From: JAITWN01 sp964437335
Lineage (GTDB): Bacteria; Pseudomonadota; Gammaproteobacteria; SZUA-140
NCBI GenBank assembly: GCA_964437335.1
Contig: CAYTGL010000014.1
Location: 7,810 to 71,809, forward strand
Reading direction: 5' to 3'
Length of the DNA stretch: 64,000 bases
Shown here one piece after another: positions 17,174 through 26,557 of the stretch. Each line of letters begins with the position of its first letter. Positions within the stretch are counted from its first letter, which is position 1. A model generated the notes under the pieces. The model was not told where the DNA came from. It made no database searches and saw only the letters and a program-made list of their open reading frames with translations. A program made the position numbers and the translations under genes.

Positions 17174-18246
17174 GCCGGAAGATCCTGGTCCTGCCCGGCG
17201 ACGGCATTGGACCCGAGATCATCGCCGCGGCGCTCGCCGTGATCGAGCGCCTGCACCGCGACTTCGGATTCGAAATCGAGATTGAACAAGGACTGATCGG
17301 CGGCGCCGCGATCGACGCGACCGGCGTGCCGCTGCCGGACGAGACCTTGCATCTTGCACGTGCCGCCGATGCTGTGCTGCTCGGCGCGGTCGGCGGACCG
17401 AAATGGGACGGGCTCGATCCGGCGCTGCGCCCGGAGAAAGGCCTGCTCGGCCTGCGCGCCGGCCTCGACCTGTTCGCGAATCTGCGCCCGGCGCAGCTCC
17501 ATCCGCAGCTCGCCGACGCCTCGTCGCTGAAGCCGGACCTCGTCAGCGGGCTTGACCTGATGATCGTGCGCGAGCTGACCGGCGACATCTATTTCGGTCA
17601 GCCGCGCGGCATCCGCACGCTCGACAACGGCGAGCGCGAGGGCTACAACACGATGGTCTATCGCGAGTCCGAGATCGAGCGTATCGGCCGCGTTGCCTTC
17701 GAGACCGCGATGAAGCGCGACCGGCGGCTGTGCTCGGTCGACAAGGCCAACGTCCTCGAGACGACCCGGCTGTGGCGCGAGGTGATGACCCGGCTGCACC
17801 GGGACTATCCCGGGGTCGAGCTGAGCCATATGTATGTCGACAACGCGGCGATGCAGCTGGTTCGCGCGCCGAAGCAGTTCGACGTCATCGTGACGACGAA
17901 CATGTTCGGTGACATCCTGTCGGATTGCGCCGCGATGCTTACCGGTTCGATAGGCATGCTGCCGTCGGCCTCTCTGAATGCCAGTGGACAAGGAATGTAC
18001 GAACCGATACACGGCTCGGCGCCGGACATTGCCGGACAGGGTATCGCGAATCCGCTTGGCACGATACTTTCGGTCGCGATGATGCTGCGCCATTCGCTCG
18101 GCGAGGCACGGATGGCCGATACGATCGAGCAGGCGGTGTTCGCGGTGCTCGATCACGGCTTGCGCACCAGGGACATTCATACCGCCGGCATGCGGCGGGT
18201 CGGGACCGCGGAGATGGGCGCTGCAGTCGCCGCGGCGCTGGGCTGA
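17170..18246 (+). CDS. leuB: 3-isopropylmalate dehydrogenase
   Basis: LeuB oxidises and decarboxylates 3-isopropylmalate to 2-oxoisocaproate with NAD. The 358-residue protein begins KILVLPGDGIGPEI and has AVGGPKWD, RELTGDIYFGQPRG and a metal-binding NMFGDILSD aspartate region, with GSAPDIAGQGIANP near the C terminus. The ATG overlaps the leuD stop by four bases and lies just after a GGGGGAGG site, which favours it over a GTG nine codons upstream. The next gene, asd, follows after 41 bases, as in many gammaproteobacteria. Confidence 0.97.
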   Translation: MSRKILVLPGDGIGPEIIAAALAVIERLHRDFGFEIEIEQGLIGGAAIDATGVPLPDETLHLARAADAVLLGAVGGPKWDGLDPALRPEKGLLGLRAGLDLFANLRPAQLHPQLADASSLKPDLVSGLDLMIVRELTGDIYFGQPRGIRTLDNGEREGYNTMVYRESEIERIGRVAFETAMKRDRRLCSVDKANVLETTRLWREVMTRLHRDYPGVELSHMYVDNAAMQLVRAPKQFDVIVTTNMFGDILSDCAAMLTGSIGMLPSASLNASGQGMYEPIHGSAPDIAGQGIANPLGTILSVAMMLRHSLGEARMADTIEQAVFAVLDHGLRTRDIHTAGMRRVGTAEMGAAVAAALG

Positions 18247-18287
18247 ACACAGCGCATACAACGATTGACCAGGAGACAAACGGAATC

Positions 18288-19316
18288 ATGAGCAGGCAAG
18301 TCAATGTGGCCGTGGTCGGCGCGACCGGCGCCGTCGGCGAGACGATGATCTCGATACTCGAAGAGCGCAAGTTCCCGGTCGGGACGCTGACTCCGCTCGC
18401 GAGCAGCCGCTCGGCGGGCAGCCGTGTCGGATTCAGGGGCGAGCAGATCCGGGTGCAGGAACTCGCTCAGTTCGACTTCAAGGGTGTCGATATCGCGCTG
18501 TTCTCGGCCGGCGCGTCGGTATCGCGGGAACACGCGCCGCGCGCGGCCGCGGCCGGCTGCATCGTCATCGACAATACCTCCGAGTTCCGCTATGACGGCG
18601 ACATCCCGCTGGTCGTCCCGGAAGTCAACGCCCATGCGATCGCCGGCTATCGCAAGCGCAACATCATCGCCAACCCGAACTGCTCGACGATCCAGATGGT
18701 CGTCGCGCTGAAGCCGATCTACGATGCGGTCGGCATCGACCGCATCAATGTCTGCACCTACCAGGCCGTTTCCGGCACCGGCAAGGAGGCGATCGAGGAA
18801 CTTGCCGCCCAGACCGCGGCGCTGCTGAACGGCAAGCCGGTTGAGTCCGCGGTCTATCCGCGGCAGATCGCGTTCAACGTCCTGCCCGAGATCGATGTCT
18901 TCCAGGACAACGGTTACACCAAGGAAGAGATGAAAATCGTCTGGGAGACTAAAAAAATCCTCGAAGATGACGCTATCCTGATTAACCCGACAGCGGTCAG
19001 GGTTCCGGTTTTCTACGGGCATTCCGAGGCCGTGCACATCGAGACCGGTAATAAGATCACCGCGGAGGAGGCCCGGGCCCTGCTCAAGCGCGCGCCCGGG
19101 GTCAAGGTGATGGACGGGCGTAAACCCGGCGGATATCCGACGGCCGTCACCGATGCGGCGGGACACGACCCGGTTTACGTCGGCCGGATCCGGGAGGATA
19201 TCTCCCACCCGCGCGGGCTCGATCTGTGGATCGTTGCCGACAACGTGCGCAAGGGAGCGGCGCTGAACAGCGTCCAGATCGCGGAAATCCTGCTGCAGGA
19301 GTATCTCGGACGCTAG
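18288..19316 (+). CDS. asd: Aspartate-semialdehyde dehydrogenase
   Basis: Asd reduces aspartyl phosphate to aspartate semialdehyde with NADPH, the branch point to lysine, diaminopimelate, threonine and methionine. The 342-residue protein has the Rossmann motif VVGATGAVGETMISIL, the catalytic cysteine in NPNCSTIQM, the CTYQAVSGTG loop, and the acid-base histidine in HSEAVHIE. The ATG follows AGGAGA at a normal distance; the frame is open far upstream through leuB, but that is not translated protein of this family. It sits between leuB and fimV, the standard order. Confidence 0.97.
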   Translation: MSRQVNVAVVGATGAVGETMISILEERKFPVGTLTPLASSRSAGSRVGFRGEQIRVQELAQFDFKGVDIALFSAGASVSREHAPRAAAAGCIVIDNTSEFRYDGDIPLVVPEVNAHAIAGYRKRNIIANPNCSTIQMVVALKPIYDAVGIDRINVCTYQAVSGTGKEAIEELAAQTAALLNGKPVESAVYPRQIAFNVLPEIDVFQDNGYTKEEMKIVWETKKILEDDAILINPTAVRVPVFYGHSEAVHIETGNKITAEEARALLKRAPGVKVMDGRKPGGYPTAVTDAAGHDPVYVGRIREDISHPRGLDLWIVADNVRKGAALNSVQIAEILLQEYLGR

Positions 19317-19471
19317 CCCCTGCGACGATGTCCGGGTCGCGAGGGAGGGCAGCGCCGGAGAGTTGGCAGAAGATTTGCATAATATCGCACAGATCGTGCA
19401 CCGATGTGTTGCGATACTGCGACCGGAAACCGCCATGGCGACGAAGATAATGATCAAAGGGAGTCAGGACA

Positions 19472-22147
19472 TTGCTTAGATTGGCGAAGGTACTGGTAGT
19501 CATCTTCCTCTTGGCGCCAATCAGTGCTTCTCCACTGGGGCTCGGGGATATCCGGCTGCATTCCGCGCTGAATCAGCAGCTTGACGCCGAAATCGATATG
19601 ATCGCGCTGGGCCAGACCCGGGTCGAGGACATCGTCGTCCGCCTCGCGACGCGCGAGGCCTTTGAGCGGGCCGGCATCGAGCGCCCGCTGTTTCTGAGCC
19701 GCCTGCGGTTCGAAGTCGAAACCGGTCCGGGCAATACCGCGAACATCCGGATCCGCTCCGATCAGCCGGTCCGCGAGCCCTTCCTGAATTTCCTCGTCGA
19801 GGTCAACTGGCCGAACGGCCGCCTGCTGCGTGAATATACGGTCCTCCTTGATCCGCCGTTGTTTCTCGACGAGACGCCGGCCGCGATCCAGGTGCCCGCT
19901 GTATCCGTTGCCGAGACCCCGGCGCGCGTTGCCGCCCCCCGCCAGGATGCGACTGCTGACGCCACCACGCCACGCACCGTATCCGGCCGGCTCAGCGCAT
20001 CGATAGAGATTGGCCCTGACGGGGCCTGGAGTTACGGGCCGGTACAACAGTCCGATACGCTGTGGTCGATCGCCCGGGGATTGCGTGCGGCCGATGAGTC
20101 GGTATCCATCGAACAGATCATGATGGCCCTGCTCCGGAACAATCCGGAAGCCTTTTTCAATAACAACATCAATGAACTCCGCGCCGGCCACGTGCTGCGC
20201 ATCGGGGATCCTTCAATGATCGGCCAGTTGAGCCATGCCGAGGCGGTGGCAGAGGCGCGCCGGCAGTTCGCTCAGTGGCAGGACGCCAAGGGCGAACGCG
20301 CAGAGGCGGCAGGACCGCGCGCGGTCGGCGGCGATGAAGGCGGGGCGATGGCCACTTCATCCGGGACCGGTATTGCCAGCGACACCGGTCCGCGGCTGCG
20401 CCTCAGCGCGCCGGATACCGCAGATGCCGAACGCTTCGCGATGAGTGATGTCGAGGTCGGGGATGCGAGACTGTCGGATGCCGCGACGGTGAGTCGCCTG
20501 CGTGAAGATCTTGTATCGGCGCTCGAGATTTCTGAATCCGCGCGCCAGGAAAATCTGGAACTGCGCCAGCGTCTCGCTGATATGGAGGAGCAGATCAGCG
20601 CAATGCAGCGTCTGTTGAGCCTGCAGGATGACACGATGTCGGCGCTTCAGGCCGGGGGGGTCGGCAGCCTCGAGTCACAGCCGACGCCGGCGGCGGAAGC
20701 GGAAGGGGCGGCGGAAACGGCGGTCGAGACGCCAAAGACCGTCCCCCCGGTTGCAGTTGCGCCGCCGATAATCCCCGAGATCACCGGGCTGATCACAACG
20801 ATTCTCGATGATCCGATGATGCTCGGCGTAGCCACTTTCCTGGTGCTGATGTTGGCGACGCTCGGCTGGTTGATCGTACGGCGGCGTCAGGTTGCCGGCG
20901 CCACCCTTGAGGAACTGACCGAGTCGCCGGAGCCCGAATCCCGGCGGTCCACCGCCGTAACGACTCCGATTGCAGCGCGAACGGTCGCAGGTGCTGCAAG
21001 CGCTTCTGCGGCCGCACAGGCGGTGTCGGCAGTGACTCTGGAAGAGTCGATTCAGGAAACCGGGGACAGCGAGGACGATATCGGACTCGATATCATGCAG
21101 GCGGAGGATGATGAGATTGATATCCTCGCCGAAGCGGAGGTGTATCTGGCCTATCGCCGGTTCGACAAGGCCGAGGAACTGCTCCGCGATGCGATTGGCA
21201 ACGAACCGGGTCGCCAGGATCTGGCGCTGAAGCTGTTAGAAGTCCACGCGGGCAGCGGCAATGCCCAGGCTTTCATTGCACAGGCTGAATCACTGCATGC
21301 GTCGCTCGGACAGGGCGATGAGGCGATGTGGGACAAGGTCGTCGCAATGGGCAGGCGCCTCGCACCCGGACATGCATTGTTCGCGCGCGCGGGCGGCGCT
21401 GCACCCGCACAGACTCAGGCCATTGCGGATCCGCGTATGGATGCTGGTGTGGAAATAACGGATACAACCCTGACTGCCGCTGATTTCGCCGGAAATCTCG
21501 ACGATACGGAGCTGGATTTCAGTGCCGGAATGGATCTGCAGGACGAGGGAGCGGACTTCACGCATGTGGACGGGCCGGTTGCCGGTGATTTGACCGATTT
21601 GTCCGGCGAGGCGCCGGCCCCCGAGGGCTTTGCCGATCTGGATTTGACGCTCGACGACGAAACCCTCGCCAAGCTCGAGACCGGGACAGAGGTGTTTGCG
21701 TCAGGGCCGGAGGACGCGCGGCAACAGACGAACAGCGATATCGACGGAGAACGCGCATCCGGTGAGCGGCCGCTTGCCGGTGAAGCGGCGTCGGCGACCG
21801 CCATTGATGCCACGTTACCGGCCGCGGAGTCCGGCGACGGACTCATTGACAACGAGCTGGAAAAGCAACTGCTTGCGGCCGGCAGCGGACAGGGCTCCGA
21901 TGTCGACTGGCTGTCCGAGATCGGCAATGACCTCGACTTCGCTGACATGGAGGGGGACGAGGCCGGTGGAGATTTCAGCGGCCTGATCTCCGGCGAAGAC
22001 GAGGTGGGCACCAAGCTCGACCTGGCTCGCGCCTATATCGACATGGGTGACCAGGACAGCGCGCGCAGCATCCTCAACGAAGTCACCGAAGAAGGCAACG
22101 AGGATCAGCAGCGTCAAGCCAATGACCTGATGCGCCGGATCGGTTAA
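19472..22147 (+). CDS. fimV: FimV-like polar pilus-assembly and motility hub protein
   Basis: FimV organises the cell pole for type IV pili and other polar systems. The 891-residue protein has a signal peptide (LAKVLVVIFLLAPISASP), the N-terminal FimV domain LGDIRLHSALNQQLDAEID, a LysM peptidoglycan-binding module near residues 185-250 (SDTLWSIAR to AGHVLRIG), a coiled coil rich in Leu/Glu near 335-390, and one membrane helix (VATFLVLMLATLGWLIV) near residue 455. A long acidic cytoplasmic region follows, ending in the FimV C-terminal TPR-like motif KLDLARAYIDMGD. The start is TTG: it follows AAGGGAG, and an in-frame stop lies 21 bases upstream with no ATG between. It follows asd as in Pseudomonas. 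Confidence 0.93.
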   Translation: MLRLAKVLVVIFLLAPISASPLGLGDIRLHSALNQQLDAEIDMIALGQTRVEDIVVRLATREAFERAGIERPLFLSRLRFEVETGPGNTANIRIRSDQPVREPFLNFLVEVNWPNGRLLREYTVLLDPPLFLDETPAAIQVPAVSVAETPARVAAPRQDATADATTPRTVSGRLSASIEIGPDGAWSYGPVQQSDTLWSIARGLRAADESVSIEQIMMALLRNNPEAFFNNNINELRAGHVLRIGDPSMIGQLSHAEAVAEARRQFAQWQDAKGERAEAAGPRAVGGDEGGAMATSSGTGIASDTGPRLRLSAPDTADAERFAMSDVEVGDARLSDAATVSRLREDLVSALEISESARQENLELRQRLADMEEQISAMQRLLSLQDDTMSALQAGGVGSLESQPTPAAEAEGAAETAVETPKTVPPVAVAPPIIPEITGLITTILDDPMMLGVATFLVLMLATLGWLIVRRRQVAGATLEELTESPEPESRRSTAVTTPIAARTVAGAASASAAAQAVSAVTLEESIQETGDSEDDIGLDIMQAEDDEIDILAEAEVYLAYRRFDKAEELLRDAIGNEPGRQDLALKLLEVHAGSGNAQAFIAQAESLHASLGQGDEAMWDKVVAMGRRLAPGHALFARAGGAAPAQTQAIADPRMDAGVEITDTTLTAADFAGNLDDTELDFSAGMDLQDEGADFTHVDGPVAGDLTDLSGEAPAPEGFADLDLTLDDETLAKLETGTEVFASGPEDARQQTNSDIDGERASGERPLAGEAASATAIDATLPAAESGDGLIDNELEKQLLAAGSGQGSDVDWLSEIGNDLDFADMEGDEAGGDFSGLISGEDEVGTKLDLARAYIDMGDQDSARSILNEVTEEGNEDQQRQANDLMRRIG

Positions 22148-22180
22148 ACTCGATCCGGAATTCCTGTAAGGCGTAACCAG

Positions 22181-22219
22181 GAGATCCGGCAGTGCCCACC
22201 CGGTATGCTGCCGGATCTC
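22181..22219 (+). promoter_or_regulatory. Hairpin covering a ribosome-binding site and GTG start
   Basis: GAGATCCGGCAG (22181-22192) pairs perfectly with CTGCCGGATCTC (22208-22219) across a 15-base loop. The left arm takes in most of the AGGAG site at 22179-22183 and the first base of the downstream GTG start. It may repress translation of the next gene. It could also be a fimV 3' stem, but no T run follows. Confidence 0.55.
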
Positions 22220-22929
22220 TTCGTTACCGGGCGCGCCACGTGCATCCTCTGATTCGGGTACTCTGTTTTCTGATCTTCGCCGCCTGGCTCGCCTGGGGTG
22301 GCCTGCAACAACTGCTGTTTGGCGCGCTCCTGCTGGCGTGTGTCTATCTCGTGGTCGCTCCGGCCTCGATCCGGACTGCTGGCGTGATGATCCGCCGCCT
22401 GCGCTGGTTTCTGGTCTCACTGCTGTTTGTCTATGGATGGTTTACGCCCGGTCGTCCGTTCGGTTTCGATGCCGGATCGGTGTTGACGCCGCTGATGCCG
22501 ACCGCAGAGGGTCTCGCGGAAGGCGTGTCGCGGTGCGCCGCGCTGATGATCATTGTACTTGCGGTCAACCTGCTGTTGCGCACGACGACTCGTGGGCAAT
22601 TGCTGAGCGCGATCCATGGTCTGGCGCGGCCGCTCGCGGTGCTGGGCTTGTCACGCGAGCGGCTCGCGCTGCGCATGATGCTGGTGATGGATGCGGTCGA
22701 GGATGTGCGGCGCATCGTCATCGACCGCCTTGCCGCCGGGCGGGAGGGCGTGCGCGGTCCACGCGCGGCCGGTGAATTCGCCTCGGGGTTGTTGCTCCAC
22801 GTGATTGCAGAAGCCGACCGGCACCGGCCGGAACAGGTCACAGTGAGCCTGGACGGGCCGCCGTCGGCGCTCCAGTGGTGTTTCCCGGCGCTGTTGTGGG
22901 GAATGTTTTACGCGGCCGGGCTTCCCTGA
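22192..22929 (+). CDS. Orphan EcfT/CbiQ-like membrane protein
   Basis: This polytopic membrane protein of 245 residues resembles the T component of energy-coupling factor transporters, such as CbiQ for cobalt. Hydrophobic helices lie at VLCFLIFAAWLAWGGL, LLFGALLLACVYLVVA, WFLVSLLFVYGWF and ALMIIVLAVNLLL. The cytoplasmic LSRERLALRMMLVMDAVEDV segment is like the coupling helices of EcfT. No ATPase or substrate-binding partner is nearby, so its substrate is unknown. The GTG start lies eight bases after AGGAG; a GTG at 22240 is an alternative that would put the start outside the hairpin. It lies between fimV and glgB. Confidence 0.65.
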   Translation: MPTRYAAGSLRYRARHVHPLIRVLCFLIFAAWLAWGGLQQLLFGALLLACVYLVVAPASIRTAGVMIRRLRWFLVSLLFVYGWFTPGRPFGFDAGSVLTPLMPTAEGLAEGVSRCAALMIIVLAVNLLLRTTTRGQLLSAIHGLARPLAVLGLSRERLALRMMLVMDAVEDVRRIVIDRLAAGREGVRGPRAAGEFASGLLLHVIAEADRHRPEQVTVSLDGPPSALQWCFPALLWGMFYAAGLP

Positions 22930-22940
22930 CGCTCCAGACC

Positions 22941-25124
22941 TTATCTGACCGGTTTCAGCACGACGCCGGCGAGCGGCGGAAGCGTGATCGATATCGACCA
23001 GGATCGGTTCATCCACGGGACCGGTTCGGCATGGACCTCTCCGCCGTTGCCAAGATTGCTTCCGCCATAATACCCAGAATCCGAGTTCAGGATCTCGACA
23101 TAGGCGCCTTCCCGGGGGACGCCGATGCGGTAGCGCTTGCGCGGCACCGGGGTAAAGTTCAGCGCGACGACGGCAAAATCGTCGTCACTGCGGCGCAGAT
23201 AGGTCAGCACCGACTGAGAAGAATCATGGCAGTCTATCCACTCGAATCCGCGCGGGTCGAAGTCGTGCTGGTGCAGCGCGGGGTAGTCCCGATAGAGCCG
23301 GTTGAGGTCGCGGACCAGGTCGCGGACGCCCTGATGCAAGGGGTAATCGAGTACATACCAGTCCAGCTGTGCGGCGCTGTCCCATTCCTGGCCCTGTGCA
23401 AATTCACAGCCCATGAACAGCAGCTTCTTGCCCGGATGGGTGAACATGTAGGTATAGAGCAGGCGCAGGTTCGCAAAGCGCTGCCACTCGTCGCCGGGCA
23501 TCTTGTACAGCATCGACCCCTTGCCGTGGACGACCTCGTCGTGCGAGAACGGCAGGACGAAGTTCTCGGTGAATGCGTAGAGCTGGCTGAAGGTCAGCAT
23601 GTCATGGTGATACTGGCGGTAGACCGGATCCTCGCGCATGTAGGTCAGCGTGTCGTTCATCCAGCCCATGTTCCATTTCATGCTGAAACCCAGTCCACCG
23701 AGCCAGATCGGGCGCGAGACCATCGGCCAGGAGGTGCTTTCCTCGGCGAGCATCAGCGTGCCGGGATGCAGCTCGTGGGTGAGCCGGTTCAGCTGGCGCA
23801 GGAAGTCGATCGCCTCGAGGTTTTCATTGCCACCGTAGCTGTTCGGGGTCCAGTCACCGGACTGGCGTGAATAATCGAGATAGAGCATCGAGGCGACGGC
23901 GTCGACGCGCAGGCCGTCGATATGAAACTCTTCCATCCAGTACAGTGCGTTTGAGACCAGAAAGTTGCGCACCTCGTTGCGGCCATAATTGAAAATCAGA
24001 GTGCCCCAGTCACGGTGTTCGCCGCGGCGCGGGTCCGCGTGTTCGTAAAGCGCGCTGCCGTCGAACCAGGCGAGCCCATGGGCGTCCTTCGGGAAATGGG
24101 CGGGCGCCCAGTCGAGAAGGACTCCGATACCGTTCTGGTGACAGTGATCGACGAAATAACGGAATTCGTCGGGGTTTCCATAGCGGCTGGTCGGCGCGTA
24201 ATAGCCGGTGGTCTGGTAACCCCAGGACGCGTCGAACGGGTGTTCGGTGATCGGCAACAGCTCGATATGGGTGAAACCGAGGTCGCGCACATGGTCGACC
24301 AGGCGGTGGGCGAGTTCCCGGTAATCAAGGTACTCACCCTCAGGTCCGCGCTGCCATGACCCCGGGTGGACCTCGTAGATCGACAGCGGGCGGTGCAGCC
24401 ACTTCGAATCGCTGCGTTGCGCGAGCCATCCGGAATCGTTCCAGCGCCAGGATGAATCGGCGGCAACTATAGAGGCATTATGCGGCCGGACCTCGAAACG
24501 CCTTCCGTAGGGGTCGGCCTTCAGATGGATGCTGCCGCTGTCGCGGTTGCGGATCTCGAACTTGTAGAGCTCGCCTGCTTCGATGCCCGGAATGAACAGC
24601 TCCCAGACGCCGCTGCCGCCGCGGCTGCGCATCGGATGGCGCCTCCCGTCCCAGCGATTGAATGGGCCAGCCACGCTGACGCGCTCCGCGTTCGGCGCCC
24701 ACACCGAGAACAGCGTGCCGTGGACATCATCGATGATCCTCGGGTGCGCTCCCATGATACGCCAGGCATGCTGGTGCCTGCCTTCACCGAACAGGTGGAT
24801 GTCGTAATCGGACAATTGTGGTGGGAAGCAGTAGGGGTCATGCACGGTATGACTACTACCATCATGCGTAGTCCAGGTCAGCCGGTAACGATCCGCTACG
24901 CTCCCGCGCCGACCCCGCCACTCGAAGATATCAGTGTCATCAATCCGTCTGAGCGGGAGGCCCGGGTCGGTGATGCGCACCTCGATCGCATCCGGGATGA
25001 AGGCGCGGACGATCTCTTCCTCACCATGACGGTGTCTGCCGAGAAAGGTGAAGGGGTCGTGATGCCGTGCCTGTATAATCCTGTCGGCTTCAGACGGCGT
25101 AGTCTGCGCTGCGGCGGTTTTCAT
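22941..25124 (-). CDS. glgB: 1,4-alpha-glucan branching enzyme
   Basis: GlgB forms alpha-1,6 branch points in glycogen. The 727-residue protein (GH13, with N1 and CBM48 modules) is the long form, like E. coli GlgB. Catalytic segments are GLRVDAVASMLYLDY, whose Asp is the nucleophile, LAEESTSWP with the acid Glu, and FSHDEVVHG. A QTTGYYAPTSRYG loop upstream matches the family. The ATG lies after TTAGGAT. It is divergent from glgC across 152 bases; in that gap TTTACG and AATAAT, 18 bases apart, make a weak promoter candidate for glgC. Its 3' end meets the EcfT-like gene 11 bases away. Confidence 0.97.
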   Translation of the reverse strand: MKTAAAQTTPSEADRIIQARHHDPFTFLGRHRHGEEEIVRAFIPDAIEVRITDPGLPLRRIDDTDIFEWRGRRGSVADRYRLTWTTHDGSSHTVHDPYCFPPQLSDYDIHLFGEGRHQHAWRIMGAHPRIIDDVHGTLFSVWAPNAERVSVAGPFNRWDGRRHPMRSRGGSGVWELFIPGIEAGELYKFEIRNRDSGSIHLKADPYGRRFEVRPHNASIVAADSSWRWNDSGWLAQRSDSKWLHRPLSIYEVHPGSWQRGPEGEYLDYRELAHRLVDHVRDLGFTHIELLPITEHPFDASWGYQTTGYYAPTSRYGNPDEFRYFVDHCHQNGIGVLLDWAPAHFPKDAHGLAWFDGSALYEHADPRRGEHRDWGTLIFNYGRNEVRNFLVSNALYWMEEFHIDGLRVDAVASMLYLDYSRQSGDWTPNSYGGNENLEAIDFLRQLNRLTHELHPGTLMLAEESTSWPMVSRPIWLGGLGFSMKWNMGWMNDTLTYMREDPVYRQYHHDMLTFSQLYAFTENFVLPFSHDEVVHGKGSMLYKMPGDEWQRFANLRLLYTYMFTHPGKKLLFMGCEFAQGQEWDSAAQLDWYVLDYPLHQGVRDLVRDLNRLYRDYPALHQHDFDPRGFEWIDCHDSSQSVLTYLRRSDDDFAVVALNFTPVPRKRYRIGVPREGAYVEILNSDSGYYGGSNLGNGGEVHAEPVPWMNRSWSISITLPPLAGVVLKPVR

Positions 25125-25276
25125 ATCCTAATTCCCCGTAGGTGCGGTGATCGGCTGTCGATATACGCGCTGGAAATTTACGGCTCGCCACCGGTCGGAC
25201 AATAATGATAACATAGCCCCGAAAGCGGACAGCGCCAGGATTCGCGCCCGTTTCAGCCTCACAATATCAGCTCCCG

Positions 25277-26557
25277 ATGAAACGCACGGATAAGAACGGA
25301 CACACCTCCCGCTTTGTTAGCCGCCTGACGCGCGATACTATTGCACTGATTCTCGCCGGCGGGCGTGGTTCACGGCTCAAGCACCTGACCCAGTGGCGCG
25401 CCAAGCCGGCGGTGCCATTCGGCGGGAAATTCAGGATCATCGATTTCCCGCTGTCGAACTGCGTCAATTCGGACATCCGCCAGATCGCCATTCTGACCCA
25501 GTACAAGTCGCATTCGCTGATTCGTCATATTCAACAGGGCTGGAATTTTCTGCGCGCCGAGCTTGGCGAATTCATCGAGCTGGTGCCTGCCCAGCAGAGG
25601 ATCGCGACCTCGTGGTATACCGGCACTGCGGATGCGGTGTTCCAGAACCTCGACATCATCCGCAGCTACAACGTGTCATACGTGCTGATTCTGGCCGGCG
25701 ACCACATCTACAAGATGGACTATGGCCCGATGCTCGCATCCCATGTCGCCGCGAAGGCCGACATGACGATCGGTTGCATCGAGGTGCCGATTGAAATGGC
25801 GCGCGCCTTCGGCGTCATGTCCGTCGACAACGACAACCTCGTCACAGCGTTCGAGGAGAAGCCGCAGAATCCCAGGCCGGTGCCCGGCTCGCACGACATG
25901 GCGCTGGTGTCGATGGGCATCTATGTGTTCAACACCCACTTCCTGTTCGAACAGTTGCTCAAGGATGCATACGTCTCATCCTCGAGTCACGACTTCGGCA
26001 AGGACATCATCCCGTCCGCGATCAGCAAGTATCGAGTCAACGCCTATCCTTTCCGGGATCCGGAGACCGGTGGGCAGGCCTACTGGCGCGACGTCGGAAC
26101 CGTCGACGCGTTCTGGGAGGCAAACATGGAGTTGATCGGCATCACTCCCGAACTCAACCTCTACGACGAGGACTGGCCGATCTGGACCTACCAGGCCCAG
26201 TTGCCGCCGGCAAAGTTTATCTTCAACGATGACGGGCGGCGCGGGATGGCCGTCGATTCAATGGTGTCGGGCGGCTGCATTATCTCGGGCGCCTACGTGA
26301 AGCACTCGCTGCTCTTCTCGAATGTCACCGTACGCTCCTATTCGACCCTCGAGGACTGCGTGGTCATGCCCGATGTAGAAATCGGGGAGAAATGCAGTTT
26401 GCGCAAGGTCGTCGTCGACAAGGGTTGCCGGATACCGGACAACGCCGTGATCGGAGCGGACCTCGCCCAGGACGCAAAGCGCTTCTATGTCAGCGAGAAC
26501 GGCGTCGTCGTCGTCACACCGGAGATGCTGGGCCAGGATTACCATCGTGTCCACTGA
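25277..26557 (+). CDS. glgC: Glucose-1-phosphate adenylyltransferase
   Basis: GlgC makes ADP-glucose from glucose 1-phosphate and ATP, the committed step of glycogen synthesis, and is usually allosterically regulated. The 426-residue protein has the nucleotide loop LAGGRGSRLKHLT, KPAVPFGGKFRIIDFPLSN, YTGTADAVFQN, LAGDHIYKMDY, and the left-handed beta-helix C-terminal domain. The lysine in GTVDAFWEANMEL and the CIEVP segment fit the sugar-phosphate site. Glucose 1-phosphate is supplied by the pgm gene at 5020. The next gene overlaps its end by 11 bases, suggesting coupled translation. Confidence 0.97.
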   Translation: MKRTDKNGHTSRFVSRLTRDTIALILAGGRGSRLKHLTQWRAKPAVPFGGKFRIIDFPLSNCVNSDIRQIAILTQYKSHSLIRHIQQGWNFLRAELGEFIELVPAQQRIATSWYTGTADAVFQNLDIIRSYNVSYVLILAGDHIYKMDYGPMLASHVAAKADMTIGCIEVPIEMARAFGVMSVDNDNLVTAFEEKPQNPRPVPGSHDMALVSMGIYVFNTHFLFEQLLKDAYVSSSSHDFGKDIIPSAISKYRVNAYPFRDPETGGQAYWRDVGTVDAFWEANMELIGITPELNLYDEDWPIWTYQAQLPPAKFIFNDDGRRGMAVDSMVSGGCIISGAYVKHSLLFSNVTVRSYSTLEDCVVMPDVEIGEKCSLRKVVVDKGCRIPDNAVIGADLAQDAKRFYVSENGVVVVTPEMLGQDYHRVH

